From Dyella terrae (GTDB lineage Bacteria > Pseudomonadota > Gammaproteobacteria > Xanthomonadales > Rhodanobacteraceae): DNA of 64,000 bases. Position numbers and translations under genes: made by a program. The stretch lies in NCBI RefSeq assembly GCF_022394535.1, contig NZ_CP089414.1, positions 2,728,001 to 2,792,000 on the forward strand, written 5' to 3'. This document shows positions 1 through 8,564 of the stretch, in pieces. The notes under the pieces are model-generated. The model did not search any database, had not been told where the DNA came from, and was given only the letters and a program-made list of their open reading frames with translations. Numbering within the stretch: position 1 is the first letter of the stretch; every line of letters begins with the position of its first letter.

Positions 1-166
1 CGGTGAGCTTGGATACACCCGCTTCCGCCGCCACGGCGTCCATGCTGGTGCCGGCGAAGGCGTTGCGGATGAACAGGGCCTTGGCGGCCTCAAGGATCGC
101 CGCGCGCTTTTCCATGTCCTTGGGACGGCCGGGCCCCTGAGGCTTGGTCTGCGGGATCGTGCTCAT
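1..166 (-). CDS. TetR/AcrR family transcriptional regulator (N-terminal part)
   Basis: The gene runs off the left edge; only the first 55 codons are present. They read MSTIPQTKPQGPGRPK, then KRAAILEAAKALFIRNAF and GTSMDAVAAEAGVSK, the typical TetR N-terminal helix-turn-helix. The start ATG is preceded at 7 nt by GAAGG on the minus strand. TetR proteins are usually local repressors that release DNA on binding a ligand in the C-terminal domain, which is not visible here, so ligand and targets are unknown. The gene is divergent from the small unknown gene at 265, and the space between holds a tandem repeat and an imperfect palindrome that could be its operator. Confidence 0.9.
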   Translation of the reverse strand, partial: MSTIPQTKPQGPGRPKDMEKRAAILEAAKALFIRNAFAGTSMDAVAAEAGVSKLT

Positions 167-174
167 GGCTATAC

Positions 175-198
175 CTTCACAAATGGCTTCACAAATGG
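175..198. repeat. perfect tandem 12-bp direct repeat in the tetR leader
   Basis: CTTCACAAATGG occurs twice head to tail (175-186 and 187-198), directly upstream of the TetR start codon. On the minus strand the last copy supplies the Shine-Dalgarno GAAGG. It may be a tandem duplication in the leader or an operator half-site pair. Confidence 0.6.
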
Positions 199-200
199 GT

Positions 201-227
201 AACGCCCGTTTAGTATACGCGGCGGTT
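201..227. promoter_or_regulatory. imperfect palindrome and candidate -10 in the tetR divergent region
   Basis: Arms AACGCCCG (201-208) and CGGCGGTT (220-227) are complementary at 6 of 8 positions. They bracket TATACT on the minus strand (217-212), a good -10 element for tetR. No convincing -35 was found. TetR proteins commonly bind palindromes overlapping their own promoter, so autoregulation here is an inference. Confidence 0.4.
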
Positions 228-264
228 TAGTTATTTTCCATGGCCAAGATACACGGCTTCGTTC

Positions 265-615
265 ATGTCGACCACTATCGCCGAACTTTCCCTTAGCCCA
301 GCCTACCGCCTTGCTCAACGTGCGCTCGCCCTATGGCTTGAGCATGCGGCTGGAGGCGCGCGGCAGGCGGCCTTTTTGGCGCGAACGGCCCTATTCGGGC
401 TGGACGCCGTCGAACGGGCCCGTATCGCCCGCTGGCTGGCCTGGCTGGAGGTGGCGGCGCAGAGCCGCGCCCTCGCCTCGCCGGCAGCTCGTATCCAGCG
501 CCTTGACGCATCCTTGCATCAGGCTATGCAAGATGCATTAGCGCGCCTGCCCGGTCAGACGGCTGTCGCACACAAGGGGAACCATAGGCGCAGTGCCCGA
601 GTGTTTTATGGCTAA
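265..615 (+). CDS. small hypothetical protein
   Basis: A 116-residue protein of no recognised family. It is rich in Ala, Arg and Leu, with several amphipathic helical stretches (ALALWLEHAAGG, RIARWLAWLEVAAQSRA). No signal peptide, Cys pair or catalytic motif is visible, and the C-terminal 20 residues are basic. It is divergent from a TetR gene, the usual position for a gene controlled by that regulator. No strong Shine-Dalgarno precedes the ATG. It looks like a conserved small protein of this lineage, but it could be a chance reading frame. Confidence 0.5.
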   Translation: MSTTIAELSLSPAYRLAQRALALWLEHAAGGARQAAFLARTALFGLDAVERARIARWLAWLEVAAQSRALASPAARIQRLDASLHQAMQDALARLPGQTAVAHKGNHRRSARVFYG

Positions 616-712
616 GTGTCCGCGGACACCGCGCCACACATGACTTCCGTCAACCGAGTGCGGTGACTTCCGGCACTTCGTAGCGTATGGACGAGACTGC
701 AGGCTTTGCACA

Positions 713-741
713 TTGTCGGAAGATGGCTAAGCGCTTATGAT
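713..741 (+). promoter_or_regulatory. candidate sigma70 promoter for the methyltransferase-tolC unit
   Basis: TTGTCG (713-718) and TATGAT (736-741) are separated by exactly 17 bp, about 38 bp before the chosen ATG at 780. Match to the consensus is 4/6 and 5/6. Confidence 0.5.
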
Positions 742-779
742 TTTTAGCCTTTTTCCGATTCAAATTGGGACGTAGCAAC

Positions 780-1439
780 ATGGCGATGAACTTCGAACAG
801 GCGCGAGTGAACATGGTGGAGAACCAGGTGCGCCCCTGGGAGGTGCTGGATGCCCGCGTACTCGACGTGCTGGGCACCGTGCGCCGCGAGGATTTCGTTG
901 CCCCGGAGCACCGCAAGCTGGCTTTCGCCGACCTCTGCCTGCCGCTGGGGCATGGCGAGGTGATGATGAAGCCGGTGCTTGAGGGCCGCGTGCTGCAGGC
1001 GCTCGAGTTGACGCCGAACGACCAAGTGCTGGAAATCGGCACGGGTTCGGGCTTCCTTACCGCATGCATGGCCAAGCTCGCCGGCCACGTCACCAGCCTG
1101 GACATCCATGCCGACTTCGTCACCGCTGCCGGCGCGCGCCTGGCAAACGCAGGCATCAGCAATGTGAAGCTTGAAGTGGGCGAGGCCGTGAATGCATGGC
1201 AGCCGACCGGCTTGTTTGACGCGCTGGTGGTAACCGGCGCGGTGTCCCAGATTCCGCAGCGCTTCCTGGGCTGGCTGAAGCCGGGTGGCCGTATGCTGGT
1301 GGTGCGCGGTGAATCGCCGGTGCAGCACGTGCTACTGCTGACCCACGAAGGCAACGGCCGCTATCGCGAAGAGTCGCTGTTCGAAACCGACCTGCCGTAC
1401 CTGAAGCACGCCGAGCCGCCGCGTCGCTTCGTTTTCTGA
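780..1439 (+). CDS. protein-L-isoaspartate O-methyltransferase family protein
   Basis: A 219-residue class I SAM-dependent methyltransferase of the PIMT family. The SAM motif LEIGTGSG lies near residues 84-91, followed by the acidic strand end SLDIHAD. The N-terminal segment NMVENQVRPWEVLD is typical of a PIMT-like branch found beside tolC. Classical Pcm repairs isoaspartyl residues, but the usual SQP substrate motif is here MMKP, so the classical activity is uncertain. The ATG at 780 is chosen because GGGA lies 9 nt before it; an in-frame TTG at 765 is less likely. It sits 28 bp upstream of tolC and is probably co-transcribed from the promoter at 713-741. Confidence 0.85.
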   Translation: MAMNFEQARVNMVENQVRPWEVLDARVLDVLGTVRREDFVAPEHRKLAFADLCLPLGHGEVMMKPVLEGRVLQALELTPNDQVLEIGTGSGFLTACMAKLAGHVTSLDIHADFVTAAGARLANAGISNVKLEVGEAVNAWQPTGLFDALVVTGAVSQIPQRFLGWLKPGGRMLVVRGESPVQHVLLLTHEGNGRYREESLFETDLPYLKHAEPPRRFVF

Positions 1440-1467
1440 CCTTATTTCCCTATACATGAGGCAACCC

Positions 1468-2802
1468 ATGCGCTTGAAGCTTCTGACCCTTGCCCTGGCC
1501 CTGTCGGCGTTCCCGCTGGCCGGCCACAGCGAGGATTTGCTGGATGCATACCGAGAAGCCCGCGCCAATGACCCGGTGCTGTCGCAGGCGGAAGCCACGC
1601 GCCTTGCCATCGGTGAAGGCGTCACTCAGGCGCGTGCGTTGATGCTGCCGCAGCTCAACGGCAGCTTCGGCCTGACGCAGCAGTCGACCGGCAGCCAGTC
1701 CAGCAACGGCCTCATCGTCAGCGATACCGGCCATTCGCGCACACGCTCGGTGTCGGCCACGCTGACGCAGTCGATCGTGGACCTGAGCCAGTGGGCCAAC
1801 CTGTCGGCTGCTAAGTCGCAGGCCTCTTCACAGGACTCCGCCTACGACGCCTCGCTGCAGAACCTGTACGTGCGCGTCACCACGGCCTACTTCGGCGTGC
1901 TGACCAGCCAGGATGCGCTGGTGTTCGCCAAGGCCAATGAAGACGCTTACAAGGAGGCCTACGACCAGGCCGACCAGCGCTTCAAGGTGGGCCTGTCCGC
2001 TATCACGGACGTCTACCAGGCCAAGTCGTATTACGAACTGGCCAAGGCCCAAACGATCTCTGCGCAGAACACGCTCAACGACGCCAGGGAAGCGCTGACG
2101 CAGATCACGGGCAAGCCGGTAGGCGATCTGAAGAAGCTGCGTGAAGACCTGCCGCTGACGCCGCCGAACCCGGCCGACCCGAACACCTGGGTGCAGGCTG
2201 CGCTGCAGTCCAACGCCACGATTCAGTCCAACCAGTACACCGTGCAGGCTGCCGAACACAGCATTGATGCGGCACGCGCTGGCCATCTGCCGACGCTCGA
2301 CGCGTCCGTGCAGCGTGGCAAGAGCACGAGCTGGTTCGAACAGGCCAGCGCAGCTGGCCTACGTGGCAACGGCCAGTACGGCACGACAGTCGGTCTTTCG
2401 GTGAACATCCCGATCTTCTCTGGCGGCGCCACCCAGTCCAAAGTACGTCAGTCAATCTACCAGCGTGACGAAGCGCAGGATTCCCTCGAATCCACCCGCC
2501 GCCAGGTAGTCCGCGACACGCTCAACTATTACCGCTCCGTGATTGCCGGCATCAGCCAGGTGGAAGCCAACAAGGCCTCTGTCGATTCCGGCCAGAAGGC
2601 ATTGGAAGCCACGCGCGCCGGCTTCGACGTGGGCACGCAGACCATGCTGAACGTGCTCAATGCGATTCAGACGCTGACCCAGGCCGAGAGCAGCTACTCG
2701 CAGTCCCGTCACCAGTTGGTGCTGGATCAGTTGGAGCTGAAGCAGTCGGCTGGCTCCATCGACGTGAAGGACATGGAACTGGTCAATACGATGCTGCAGT
2801 AA
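1468..2802 (+). CDS. tolC: TolC family outer membrane efflux protein
   Basis: A 444-residue outer membrane channel of the type I secretion and multidrug efflux type. The signal peptide MRLKLLTLALALSAFPLAGHS is followed by EDLLDAYREARANDPVL, the standard start of mature TolC proteins. Two similar halves of long helices and short strands follow (NGSFGLTQQ, NYYRSVIAG, TMLNVLNAIQTL), matching the internal duplication of the family. Length is normal. The ATG at 1468 has GAGG 6 nt upstream; another ATG at 1456 lacks one. It would form a trimer working with inner-membrane pumps and adaptor proteins, none of which is adjacent. A hairpin terminator follows. Confidence 0.93.
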   Translation: MRLKLLTLALALSAFPLAGHSEDLLDAYREARANDPVLSQAEATRLAIGEGVTQARALMLPQLNGSFGLTQQSTGSQSSNGLIVSDTGHSRTRSVSATLTQSIVDLSQWANLSAAKSQASSQDSAYDASLQNLYVRVTTAYFGVLTSQDALVFAKANEDAYKEAYDQADQRFKVGLSAITDVYQAKSYYELAKAQTISAQNTLNDAREALTQITGKPVGDLKKLREDLPLTPPNPADPNTWVQAALQSNATIQSNQYTVQAAEHSIDAARAGHLPTLDASVQRGKSTSWFEQASAAGLRGNGQYGTTVGLSVNIPIFSGGATQSKVRQSIYQRDEAQDSLESTRRQVVRDTLNYYRSVIAGISQVEANKASVDSGQKALEATRAGFDVGTQTMLNVLNAIQTLTQAESSYSQSRHQLVLDQLELKQSAGSIDVKDMELVNTMLQ

Positions 2803-2829
2803 GACAGCACCCCGCTACACGCAAGAATG

Positions 2830-2856
2830 ACGAGGCCGGGCTAGTCCCGGCCTCGT
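2830..2856 (+). terminator. hairpin after tolC
   Basis: A perfect 11-bp stem, ACGAGGCCGGG/CCCGGCCTCGT, with loop CTAGT lies 28 bp after the tolC stop. It lacks a real T-tract, so termination is likely but not textbook. It may also serve the convergent waaA. Confidence 0.65.
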
Positions 2857-2892
2857 TGCATTCGGCATTTGGATCGGCAGCCGCCTGGACGT

Positions 2893-4170
2893 CTATTCCT
2901 GTAGCAGGCCGTCGATCATCCCCATCACGCGCTTGACCGCGCCACGCTCGCTGTCGAACACGATACGAGCCGCCTCACCCATGCGTTTGCGCTGGGGCGG
3001 ATCACGCAGGAGCTGGAGCAGGGCTGCGCCGAGATCCTGCGGGGTATTCACGCGCGATGCCCCGCCCTCGCCGATCAGGGTCAGCGTGATCTCTTCGAAA
3101 TTGAAGGTATGCGGCCCCACCAGTACAGGGGTCGACAACGCGGCAGGCTCCAGTACGTTGTGCCCACCGATGGGCACAAGGCTGCCGCCGACGAACGCGA
3201 GATCGGAGCCCGCATAGAACGGCATCAACTCGCCCATCGCATCGATCACGAACACCTGGTGGGCGGCGGAGGGCACGCGATCGGCGCTGCGCGTCCCCAC
3301 CGTAAAGCCCAGGCTGCGCGCCGAGCTTTCGACCAACTTGAAGCGCTCGGGGTGGCGCGGCGCAATCAGCAGCAACGCGTCGGGCAAGCGCGTGAGCACC
3401 TCCAGATGCGCCTCGAGCACGGGCAGCTCTTCACCTTCGTGCGTGCTGCCGGCGATCCACACAGGACGCAGGCACCCCCATTGCTGGCGCAGTTCCTCAC
3501 CCTTGCGCTCGGCGTCGTAGGGGACGGGCATGTCGAACTTCAGGTTGCCGGTGACCGTGATCTTCTCGCGGTCTGCGCCAAGTTCGCGGTAGCGCGCCGC
3601 ATCGGTGCGCGACTGTGCAGCGATCTGATGCACGCATCGGAGCGCCTGCGCCACCAGGCCACCCATCGGCTTGTAGCCGCGCAGTGAGCGCTCGGAGAGC
3701 CGCGCGTTGACGATCATCAGGGGAATACTGCGACGCCGGCACGCAAAGTACAGATTCGGCCAGATCTCGGTTTCCACGATGATGGCCAGGCGCGGCCTTA
3801 CCCGCTTAAAGAATCGCGAGACCGCAAACGGCAGATCGTAAGGCAGGTAGACATGGAACACGCTGTTGCCGAACAACTGCCGCACACGCTCCGAGCCGGT
3901 GGGCGTGACCGTGGTCACCACCAGCGGGGCATTCGGATAGTCCGCCTGCAAGGCTTTGATCAGCGGCTCGGCGGCATTGACCTCGCCCACCGACACCGCA
4001 TGCACCCACAGGCTGCCTGTGAATCCAGGTGCTTCGAAGAAGCCGAAACGCTCGCGCCAACGCTTGTGGTAGTCGCCATAGCGCACGCCACGCGCCAATA
4101 GCCGCAGCATGATCAGCGGCGTCACCAGATACATGGCGAGGGTGTAGAGATAGCGCAACGGCAAGCCCAT
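2893..4170 (-). CDS. waaA: 3-deoxy-D-manno-octulosonic acid (Kdo) transferase
   Basis: WaaA (KdtA) adds Kdo from CMP-Kdo to lipid IVA at the cytoplasmic face of the inner membrane, the first step of LPS inner core. The 425-residue protein has an N-terminal membrane anchor (LYTLAMYLVTPLIMLRL), the catalytic segment HAVSVGEVNAAEPL with E63, STHEGEE in the second domain, and GGHNVLEPAAL near residue 330. MGLPLRYLYT is chosen as start because it aligns with family N-termini; a longer frame to 4218 exists, but no good Shine-Dalgarno marks either. It is divergent from lpxL, the acyltransferase that acts next on Kdo2-lipid IVA. Confidence 0.95.
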   Translation of the reverse strand: MGLPLRYLYTLAMYLVTPLIMLRLLARGVRYGDYHKRWRERFGFFEAPGFTGSLWVHAVSVGEVNAAEPLIKALQADYPNAPLVVTTVTPTGSERVRQLFGNSVFHVYLPYDLPFAVSRFFKRVRPRLAIIVETEIWPNLYFACRRRSIPLMIVNARLSERSLRGYKPMGGLVAQALRCVHQIAAQSRTDAARYRELGADREKITVTGNLKFDMPVPYDAERKGEELRQQWGCLRPVWIAGSTHEGEELPVLEAHLEVLTRLPDALLLIAPRHPERFKLVESSARSLGFTVGTRSADRVPSAAHQVFVIDAMGELMPFYAGSDLAFVGGSLVPIGGHNVLEPAALSTPVLVGPHTFNFEEITLTLIGEGGASRVNTPQDLGAALLQLLRDPPQRKRMGEAARIVFDSERGAVKRVMGMIDGLLQE

Positions 4171-4296
4171 CGGATGCGGTGGGCCAGTATATCGGCTCGC
4201 GCCCCGCGTCCCCGTCATAGCCGTGCGGCAAGGGAATCACCGCGTGGCGGCTCGCCTCGCTTTCCCCTCTTCCCTACAATGCTGGCGATGCCTGGC

Positions 4297-5214
4297 ATGC
4301 CCCGTCCCACGTTTACCCGCTCCCTGCTCGCTCCGATGCACTGGCCCGCCTGGCTGGGAGTTGGCGTGATCTGGCTCATCGCCCACCTGCCGCGCTCGTG
4401 GCTGATGGGGCTTGGACGCGGCCTGGGCTGGCTGGTGCAACGCGTGCCCTCCCCGCGACGCCATATCGCAGAGGTGAACATCGGCCTGTGCTTTCCGGAA
4501 TTGTCCGCAAAGGATCAAGCCGAGCTGGTGGATGCGCACCTGCGTGACATTGGCCTGATGATGATGGAGTTCGCCCTGGGCTGGATGGGGAGCGAACGCT
4601 CCATCGCCAAAGTGCCGGTGACCATTGAAGGCCTGGAGCATCTTGAAACCGCACTGGCGCAGGGCAAGGGCGTGCTACTCGTGGGTGGCCATTTCTCGCA
4701 CCTGGAGTTGTGCGCGCGACTGGTCTCCCAGCGCATCCGCATTTCGGGCATGTACCGCCGCATGGATTCGCCTGTGTTCGAGTGGGCCGTGCTGCGCGCC
4801 AGGCTCGACTACGCAGAAGCCATGTTCGAGAAGGACGACATCCGCGGCACCGTGAAGCACCTGCGCAACGGCGGCACGCTCTGGTATGCACCCGACCAGG
4901 ACATGCGCAGCAAGGACAACGTGTTCGTGCCGTTCTTCGGAGTTCCAGCGGCCACCATTACCGCCACTCATCACCTGGCCCGGCTGTCGGGCGCGCGGGT
5001 GATCCCGTTCTACCATCGCCGACTGCCCGGAAACGCAGGCTACGCGTTGAAGTTGGGCGCACCGCTCGAACAGTTCCCAAGCAAGGACACGCTGGAGGAC
5101 ACCGCGCGCGTCAATGTCTGCATCGAAGACATGGTGCGCGCCGCTCCCGAGCAATACCTGTGGGTACACAAGCGTTTCAAGACCCGGCCCGACGGCGCGA
5201 CATCGGTCTACTGA
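4297..5214 (+). CDS. lpxL: Kdo2-lipid IVA lauroyl/acyl acyltransferase (LpxL/HtrB family)
   Basis: A late acyltransferase of lipid A synthesis that transfers a secondary acyl chain from acyl-ACP to Kdo2-lipid IVA at the inner membrane. The 305-residue protein begins with a hydrophobic anchor (PAWLGVGVIWLIAHLP, about 17-32). It has the HX4E catalytic motif in GGHFSHLE (H132, E137) and the later APDQDMRSKDNVFVPFFG block. The start is uncertain: ATGs at 4279 and 4288 are in frame, and 4297 was chosen by similarity to family N-termini. The pairing with divergent waaA makes biochemical sense. Confidence 0.92.
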   Translation: MPRPTFTRSLLAPMHWPAWLGVGVIWLIAHLPRSWLMGLGRGLGWLVQRVPSPRRHIAEVNIGLCFPELSAKDQAELVDAHLRDIGLMMMEFALGWMGSERSIAKVPVTIEGLEHLETALAQGKGVLLVGGHFSHLELCARLVSQRIRISGMYRRMDSPVFEWAVLRARLDYAEAMFEKDDIRGTVKHLRNGGTLWYAPDQDMRSKDNVFVPFFGVPAATITATHHLARLSGARVIPFYHRRLPGNAGYALKLGAPLEQFPSKDTLEDTARVNVCIEDMVRAAPEQYLWVHKRFKTRPDGATSVY

Positions 5215-5307
5215 AGGCCCTACGTCGAACGACAGGGCGCGACGACAGATTGATGACAGTCTGTCCGTGTAAAAACATACGAATCTTTTTCCCACGATTC
5301 ACCCCAC

Positions 5308-6222
5308 ATGACTTTCCGGCTGTTTCTGCGCTCGCTGCGCCAACGCCGCGATTGGCGTGGCTCGCCCTCAAAGCGCCTCGCCGCCGGCCTGAAATACATC
5401 GCCCGTAGTGCCCGCATGGCGCGTCGGCAAGCCTCATGGCTGGCCGAGCTGTATGGCTCGCCGCGACTGACCTCCATCCTCGCGCACGACCCTCGTCTGC
5501 ACGAACGCTGGCACCATCACTACATCAATCGCCGCATGGGGCGAGGTGAGCGCTTGGCTATCATTAGCCAGCACTACCGCTTCGCCTTCCAGCAGCTACC
5601 GCAGGCGATGATCGATGACGTGTATTTGCAAGGTCGCCATACGCTCGGCGCACTCACACTGAAGGACGGCAGCGAGCTGCTGCTGGAGCTGCGCCGGCCG
5701 ACCGGCCGCAGTCGCGAGGGCGAGCTGGCGCTATGCCTCGCCAACACGCAGGGCCAGATCCTTTCGTCCGCCATCTTCAGCATCGCTGACGAAGGCAAGG
5801 CCCTGCTGATCGGCTGCCTGCAGGGCGCAGCCGCCGAGCTGGGCCGCGAAGCGGTGCGCGAACTCACCAAGCAATGCTACGGCCTGCGGCCGAAGAACCT
5901 GTTGTTCTCGCTGCTGCTGGCCTTCGGCTCGTTCACGGGCGCCACGCGGATCTACGGCGTGAGCAACCTCACGCATCCGTTTGCCGGCGAGGCCGACAAG
6001 ATCAAGGCCGACTACGACAGCTTCTGGGAAGAATGCCAGGGGGTGCTGCAGCCGGACGGCTTCTTCGCATTGCCTATCTCGGAACCGGAGCGCGACGAGT
6101 CGCAGGTGGAAAGCAAGCATCGCTCCGCCTTCCGTCGCCGCGAAATGCTTCGCCGCGAAGCCTGCGCGCGCCTGCTGGCGGCGCTGCGCGATCAGCCGCT
6201 GCCGTTGTCACAGGCCGCCTGA
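5308..6222 (+). CDS. VirK/YbjX (DUF535) family protein
   Basis: A 304-residue protein of the DUF535 family, related to Salmonella/Shigella VirK and YbjX, which are linked to envelope and antimicrobial-peptide resistance by poorly known mechanisms. Visible family segments are LYGSPRLTSILAHDPRLHER, YLQGRHTLGALTLKDGSE, LIGCLQGA, VRELTKQCYGLRPKNLL and VSNLTHPF, ending in ESKHRSAFRRREMLRREA. There is no signal peptide, so it is probably cytoplasmic. It follows lpxL by about 90 bp and may share LPS-related control. A paralogue at 26222-27358 has the same segment order. Confidence 0.88.
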   Translation: MTFRLFLRSLRQRRDWRGSPSKRLAAGLKYIARSARMARRQASWLAELYGSPRLTSILAHDPRLHERWHHHYINRRMGRGERLAIISQHYRFAFQQLPQAMIDDVYLQGRHTLGALTLKDGSELLLELRRPTGRSREGELALCLANTQGQILSSAIFSIADEGKALLIGCLQGAAAELGREAVRELTKQCYGLRPKNLLFSLLLAFGSFTGATRIYGVSNLTHPFAGEADKIKADYDSFWEECQGVLQPDGFFALPISEPERDESQVESKHRSAFRRREMLRREACARLLAALRDQPLPLSQAA

Positions 6223-6236
6223 CGCCGTTCGCCGCG

Positions 6237-6264
6237 ACATCCCCGGCACGCACGCCGGGGATGT
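6237..6264. terminator. bidirectional hairpin between convergent genes
   Basis: An 11-bp perfect stem, ACATCCCCGGC/GCCGGGGATGT, with loop ACGCAC sits between the convergent ends of the DUF535 gene and the S53 peptidase gene. T-runs are short on both strands. Confidence 0.65.
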
Positions 6265-6275
6265 CTTGGTGACGC

Positions 6276-8564
6276 TTACTGCACGTTGACGAAGGCCTTC
6301 CAGGCCTTGAGCAAGTTATTGGCGTCGACCGAGCCGAGGCCCGACGCAAAACTCCAGCCCTGACGCGCCGCGAACGCTTCCGTGGTCGCGTTGTACTTGC
6401 TGGTGCTGGTCGAAGTCAGACCCAACTGGATCGGCCCCAGGTACGAGTTCGGCAACGCACCGTAGTAGTAGCAGTCCGGCGTGACCACGTTGGGCAATTG
6501 CTGCACGCACTGCGTCGCGATGCTGCCCCGCGTGACATTATGGAACACGCACTTGCTCGTGCCCTTGGTGCCATTGTCCGCATTGCACGCAGCCAGCGAG
6601 GCCGGCGGTGCGCCCTTCGCGCCGCCGTACTCATCCGAGGCGAGCACATACAGCGTCGGCGCAGCATTACCCTGGTTCGGCGACAGTCCCTTCGCCGCCA
6701 GCCCCTGGTCGATCAATGCCTGGATACCCGCAAACATCGGTGACGACAACGACGTACCACCGATCAACGCGGTGCTGCCGGTAAAGCCCGGCGTGCACGG
6801 GTACGCCTGTGCGCACACGATCACCCAGGTTGAACCGCCATAGGAACCGCCAAACAGCGCCACGTCCGGCACATCGCGCGACTGGTCTTTCGCCGCGTTA
6901 TAGACCAGCCGCTGCCATACCGGTTTCGCATCCACCGACGATGGACCACCGCTGCCCGCTTCCGACGTGATGTAGTAACCGTTCGGATCGAAGCTCAGGT
7001 ACGCCTTGCAGAATGCCAACGACGTCGCGTAACCGAGCGACTTCGCCGCCACTTCGTTGCCGCACGACTGGTTCCACGGGATCTCCGGCACATACGACAG
7101 CGCCGAACCGTAGACCGCGTTGTACGTCGAGCTGAAGTACTTCTTCGTAGTGCCGTCGAGAATATCAGCCGTATCGGTACCGCCGACTACGGTGTCGTTC
7201 GGCGACGTGCCGAAGGCATTGGCATCGATGCCTACGCCATTGATGAAGCCGCCGTTGAAGCTCGGGTTGGAACCCGAATCACCACTCGACACGAACACGG
7301 AAATGCCTTCCGCATCCGCCTGTGCCCACATCAGGTCGATGGCATGTTTGCTGGCCGCATCGGTAAAGCCTTCGCCGTAGCCATAGCTTGCGCTGATGAC
7401 GTTGGGACGAGTGGTTCCATTGATCAAGTTGGTCGCGGCGGTGAATACGCCACCAAAGAAGTTGCTGGAATTGGAATCGTCGCAACTGGCCAACCAGATG
7501 TTGGCACCGGGAGCCAACGCAGTGGACCACTCGGCATCGAGCAAGGCCTCGAAGTCGTCCTCGCCAGGAACAGCGATGGTCGGATCAATGCAATTGGTAA
7601 AGCCCGTGGCTTGCGGCTGGAACTGCTTGAACGTGCCGCCGTAGCTGGTCAGCGCAAACTGACTTACGAAGTTGCTCCAGTCACTCGGCACCATGGAGCT
7701 GTCTTCGACCAGGGCGATGGTAATGCCCGAACCGGTCAGACCAGCTGCATAGAGCTTGTCGGTACCGTAGATCTTGGCCATGTCATACGGCACCAGGCCA
7801 CGCGCACCGTTGGTGAAGTTCACCGCCTGCGGCGTCACGCCGATGGCATTCGTCTTCGGCTTTTGCACATCGAAGCGCTGCGTGCTGGCATTGAACTGCC
7901 CGTACGTCGGCTTGGTGTGCTGTGCCTGTGGGTGAACATCGTTGAGGCCGGCGACACCTACCACCACGCTCTGTAGTGCCTGCGGAATGCTGATATCACT
8001 GGCATTGGCGATGTGCGAGGCATTGTTGATCGTGTAGCGGTTCATCTGCGTGTGGAACGCCCGCTTGACTTGACCCGCGTTACCGCTGAAGTCGATCTGC
8101 GTCTTGTTGGCGTACACGCCGTTGACAGTGAAGCCCTGCGACTTCAGCCATCCGCTGACGGCCGCGATGTCCGCATCGGAAATGCCGAAGGTCTGGCCGA
8201 ACTGCTCGGGCGTTACCCATTGGCGGAACTTGGACGACGACGGATCGTGTTGCGCAGCGATCAGCGTCTCGAGGGCGGCCTGCCGCTTCTCACTACGCTG
8301 CAGGATCAGGTTCATATGGTTCATGGGGGTCGCGTCATCCACGGCTTTCGTGGCGACCGACTTGTCGACGATGCTCAGGTGGCTCTGCTGCAGTGTCGAT
8401 GTCACGCGGCTATCGACGGTTTGCGTCACCCTGGACGCTTCCGCTGTGTTGAGGCCGGCGAGCGCTGCGTTCTGTGCAGTGCCCGATTGTGCCGACGCGA
8501 TAATCGGCGTACCCGCAAGGACCAGGCTAATGGCCGCAAGCAGACTCAGGTGCTCGTGTTTCAT
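6276..8564 (-). CDS. secreted S53 (sedolisin/pro-kumamolisin) serine-carboxyl peptidase
   Basis: A 762-residue preproprotein. Residues 1-25 are a signal peptide ending IIASAQ. Residues about 45-215 are the pro-kumamolisin activation domain (RQWVTPEQFGQTFGIS, GFTVNGVYANKTQIDFSG). The catalytic domain follows: E339 and D343 in DFEALLDAEWST, oxyanion Asp D429 in SSGDSGS, and the nucleophile S605 in GGTSLSSPMFAG. These enzymes are acid-active endopeptidases that self-cleave their prodomain outside the cell. It stands alone with a gene-free stretch upstream, so it is probably monocistronic, with a nutritional or competitive role. Several Cys (C325, C361, C501, C584, C590) suggest disulfides. Confidence 0.93.
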   Translation of the reverse strand: MKHEHLSLLAAISLVLAGTPIIASAQSGTAQNAALAGLNTAEASRVTQTVDSRVTSTLQQSHLSIVDKSVATKAVDDATPMNHMNLILQRSEKRQAALETLIAAQHDPSSSKFRQWVTPEQFGQTFGISDADIAAVSGWLKSQGFTVNGVYANKTQIDFSGNAGQVKRAFHTQMNRYTINNASHIANASDISIPQALQSVVVGVAGLNDVHPQAQHTKPTYGQFNASTQRFDVQKPKTNAIGVTPQAVNFTNGARGLVPYDMAKIYGTDKLYAAGLTGSGITIALVEDSSMVPSDWSNFVSQFALTSYGGTFKQFQPQATGFTNCIDPTIAVPGEDDFEALLDAEWSTALAPGANIWLASCDDSNSSNFFGGVFTAATNLINGTTRPNVISASYGYGEGFTDAASKHAIDLMWAQADAEGISVFVSSGDSGSNPSFNGGFINGVGIDANAFGTSPNDTVVGGTDTADILDGTTKKYFSSTYNAVYGSALSYVPEIPWNQSCGNEVAAKSLGYATSLAFCKAYLSFDPNGYYITSEAGSGGPSSVDAKPVWQRLVYNAAKDQSRDVPDVALFGGSYGGSTWVIVCAQAYPCTPGFTGSTALIGGTSLSSPMFAGIQALIDQGLAAKGLSPNQGNAAPTLYVLASDEYGGAKGAPPASLAACNADNGTKGTSKCVFHNVTRGSIATQCVQQLPNVVTPDCYYYGALPNSYLGPIQLGLTSTSTSKYNATTEAFAARQGWSFASGLGSVDANNLLKAWKAFVNVQ

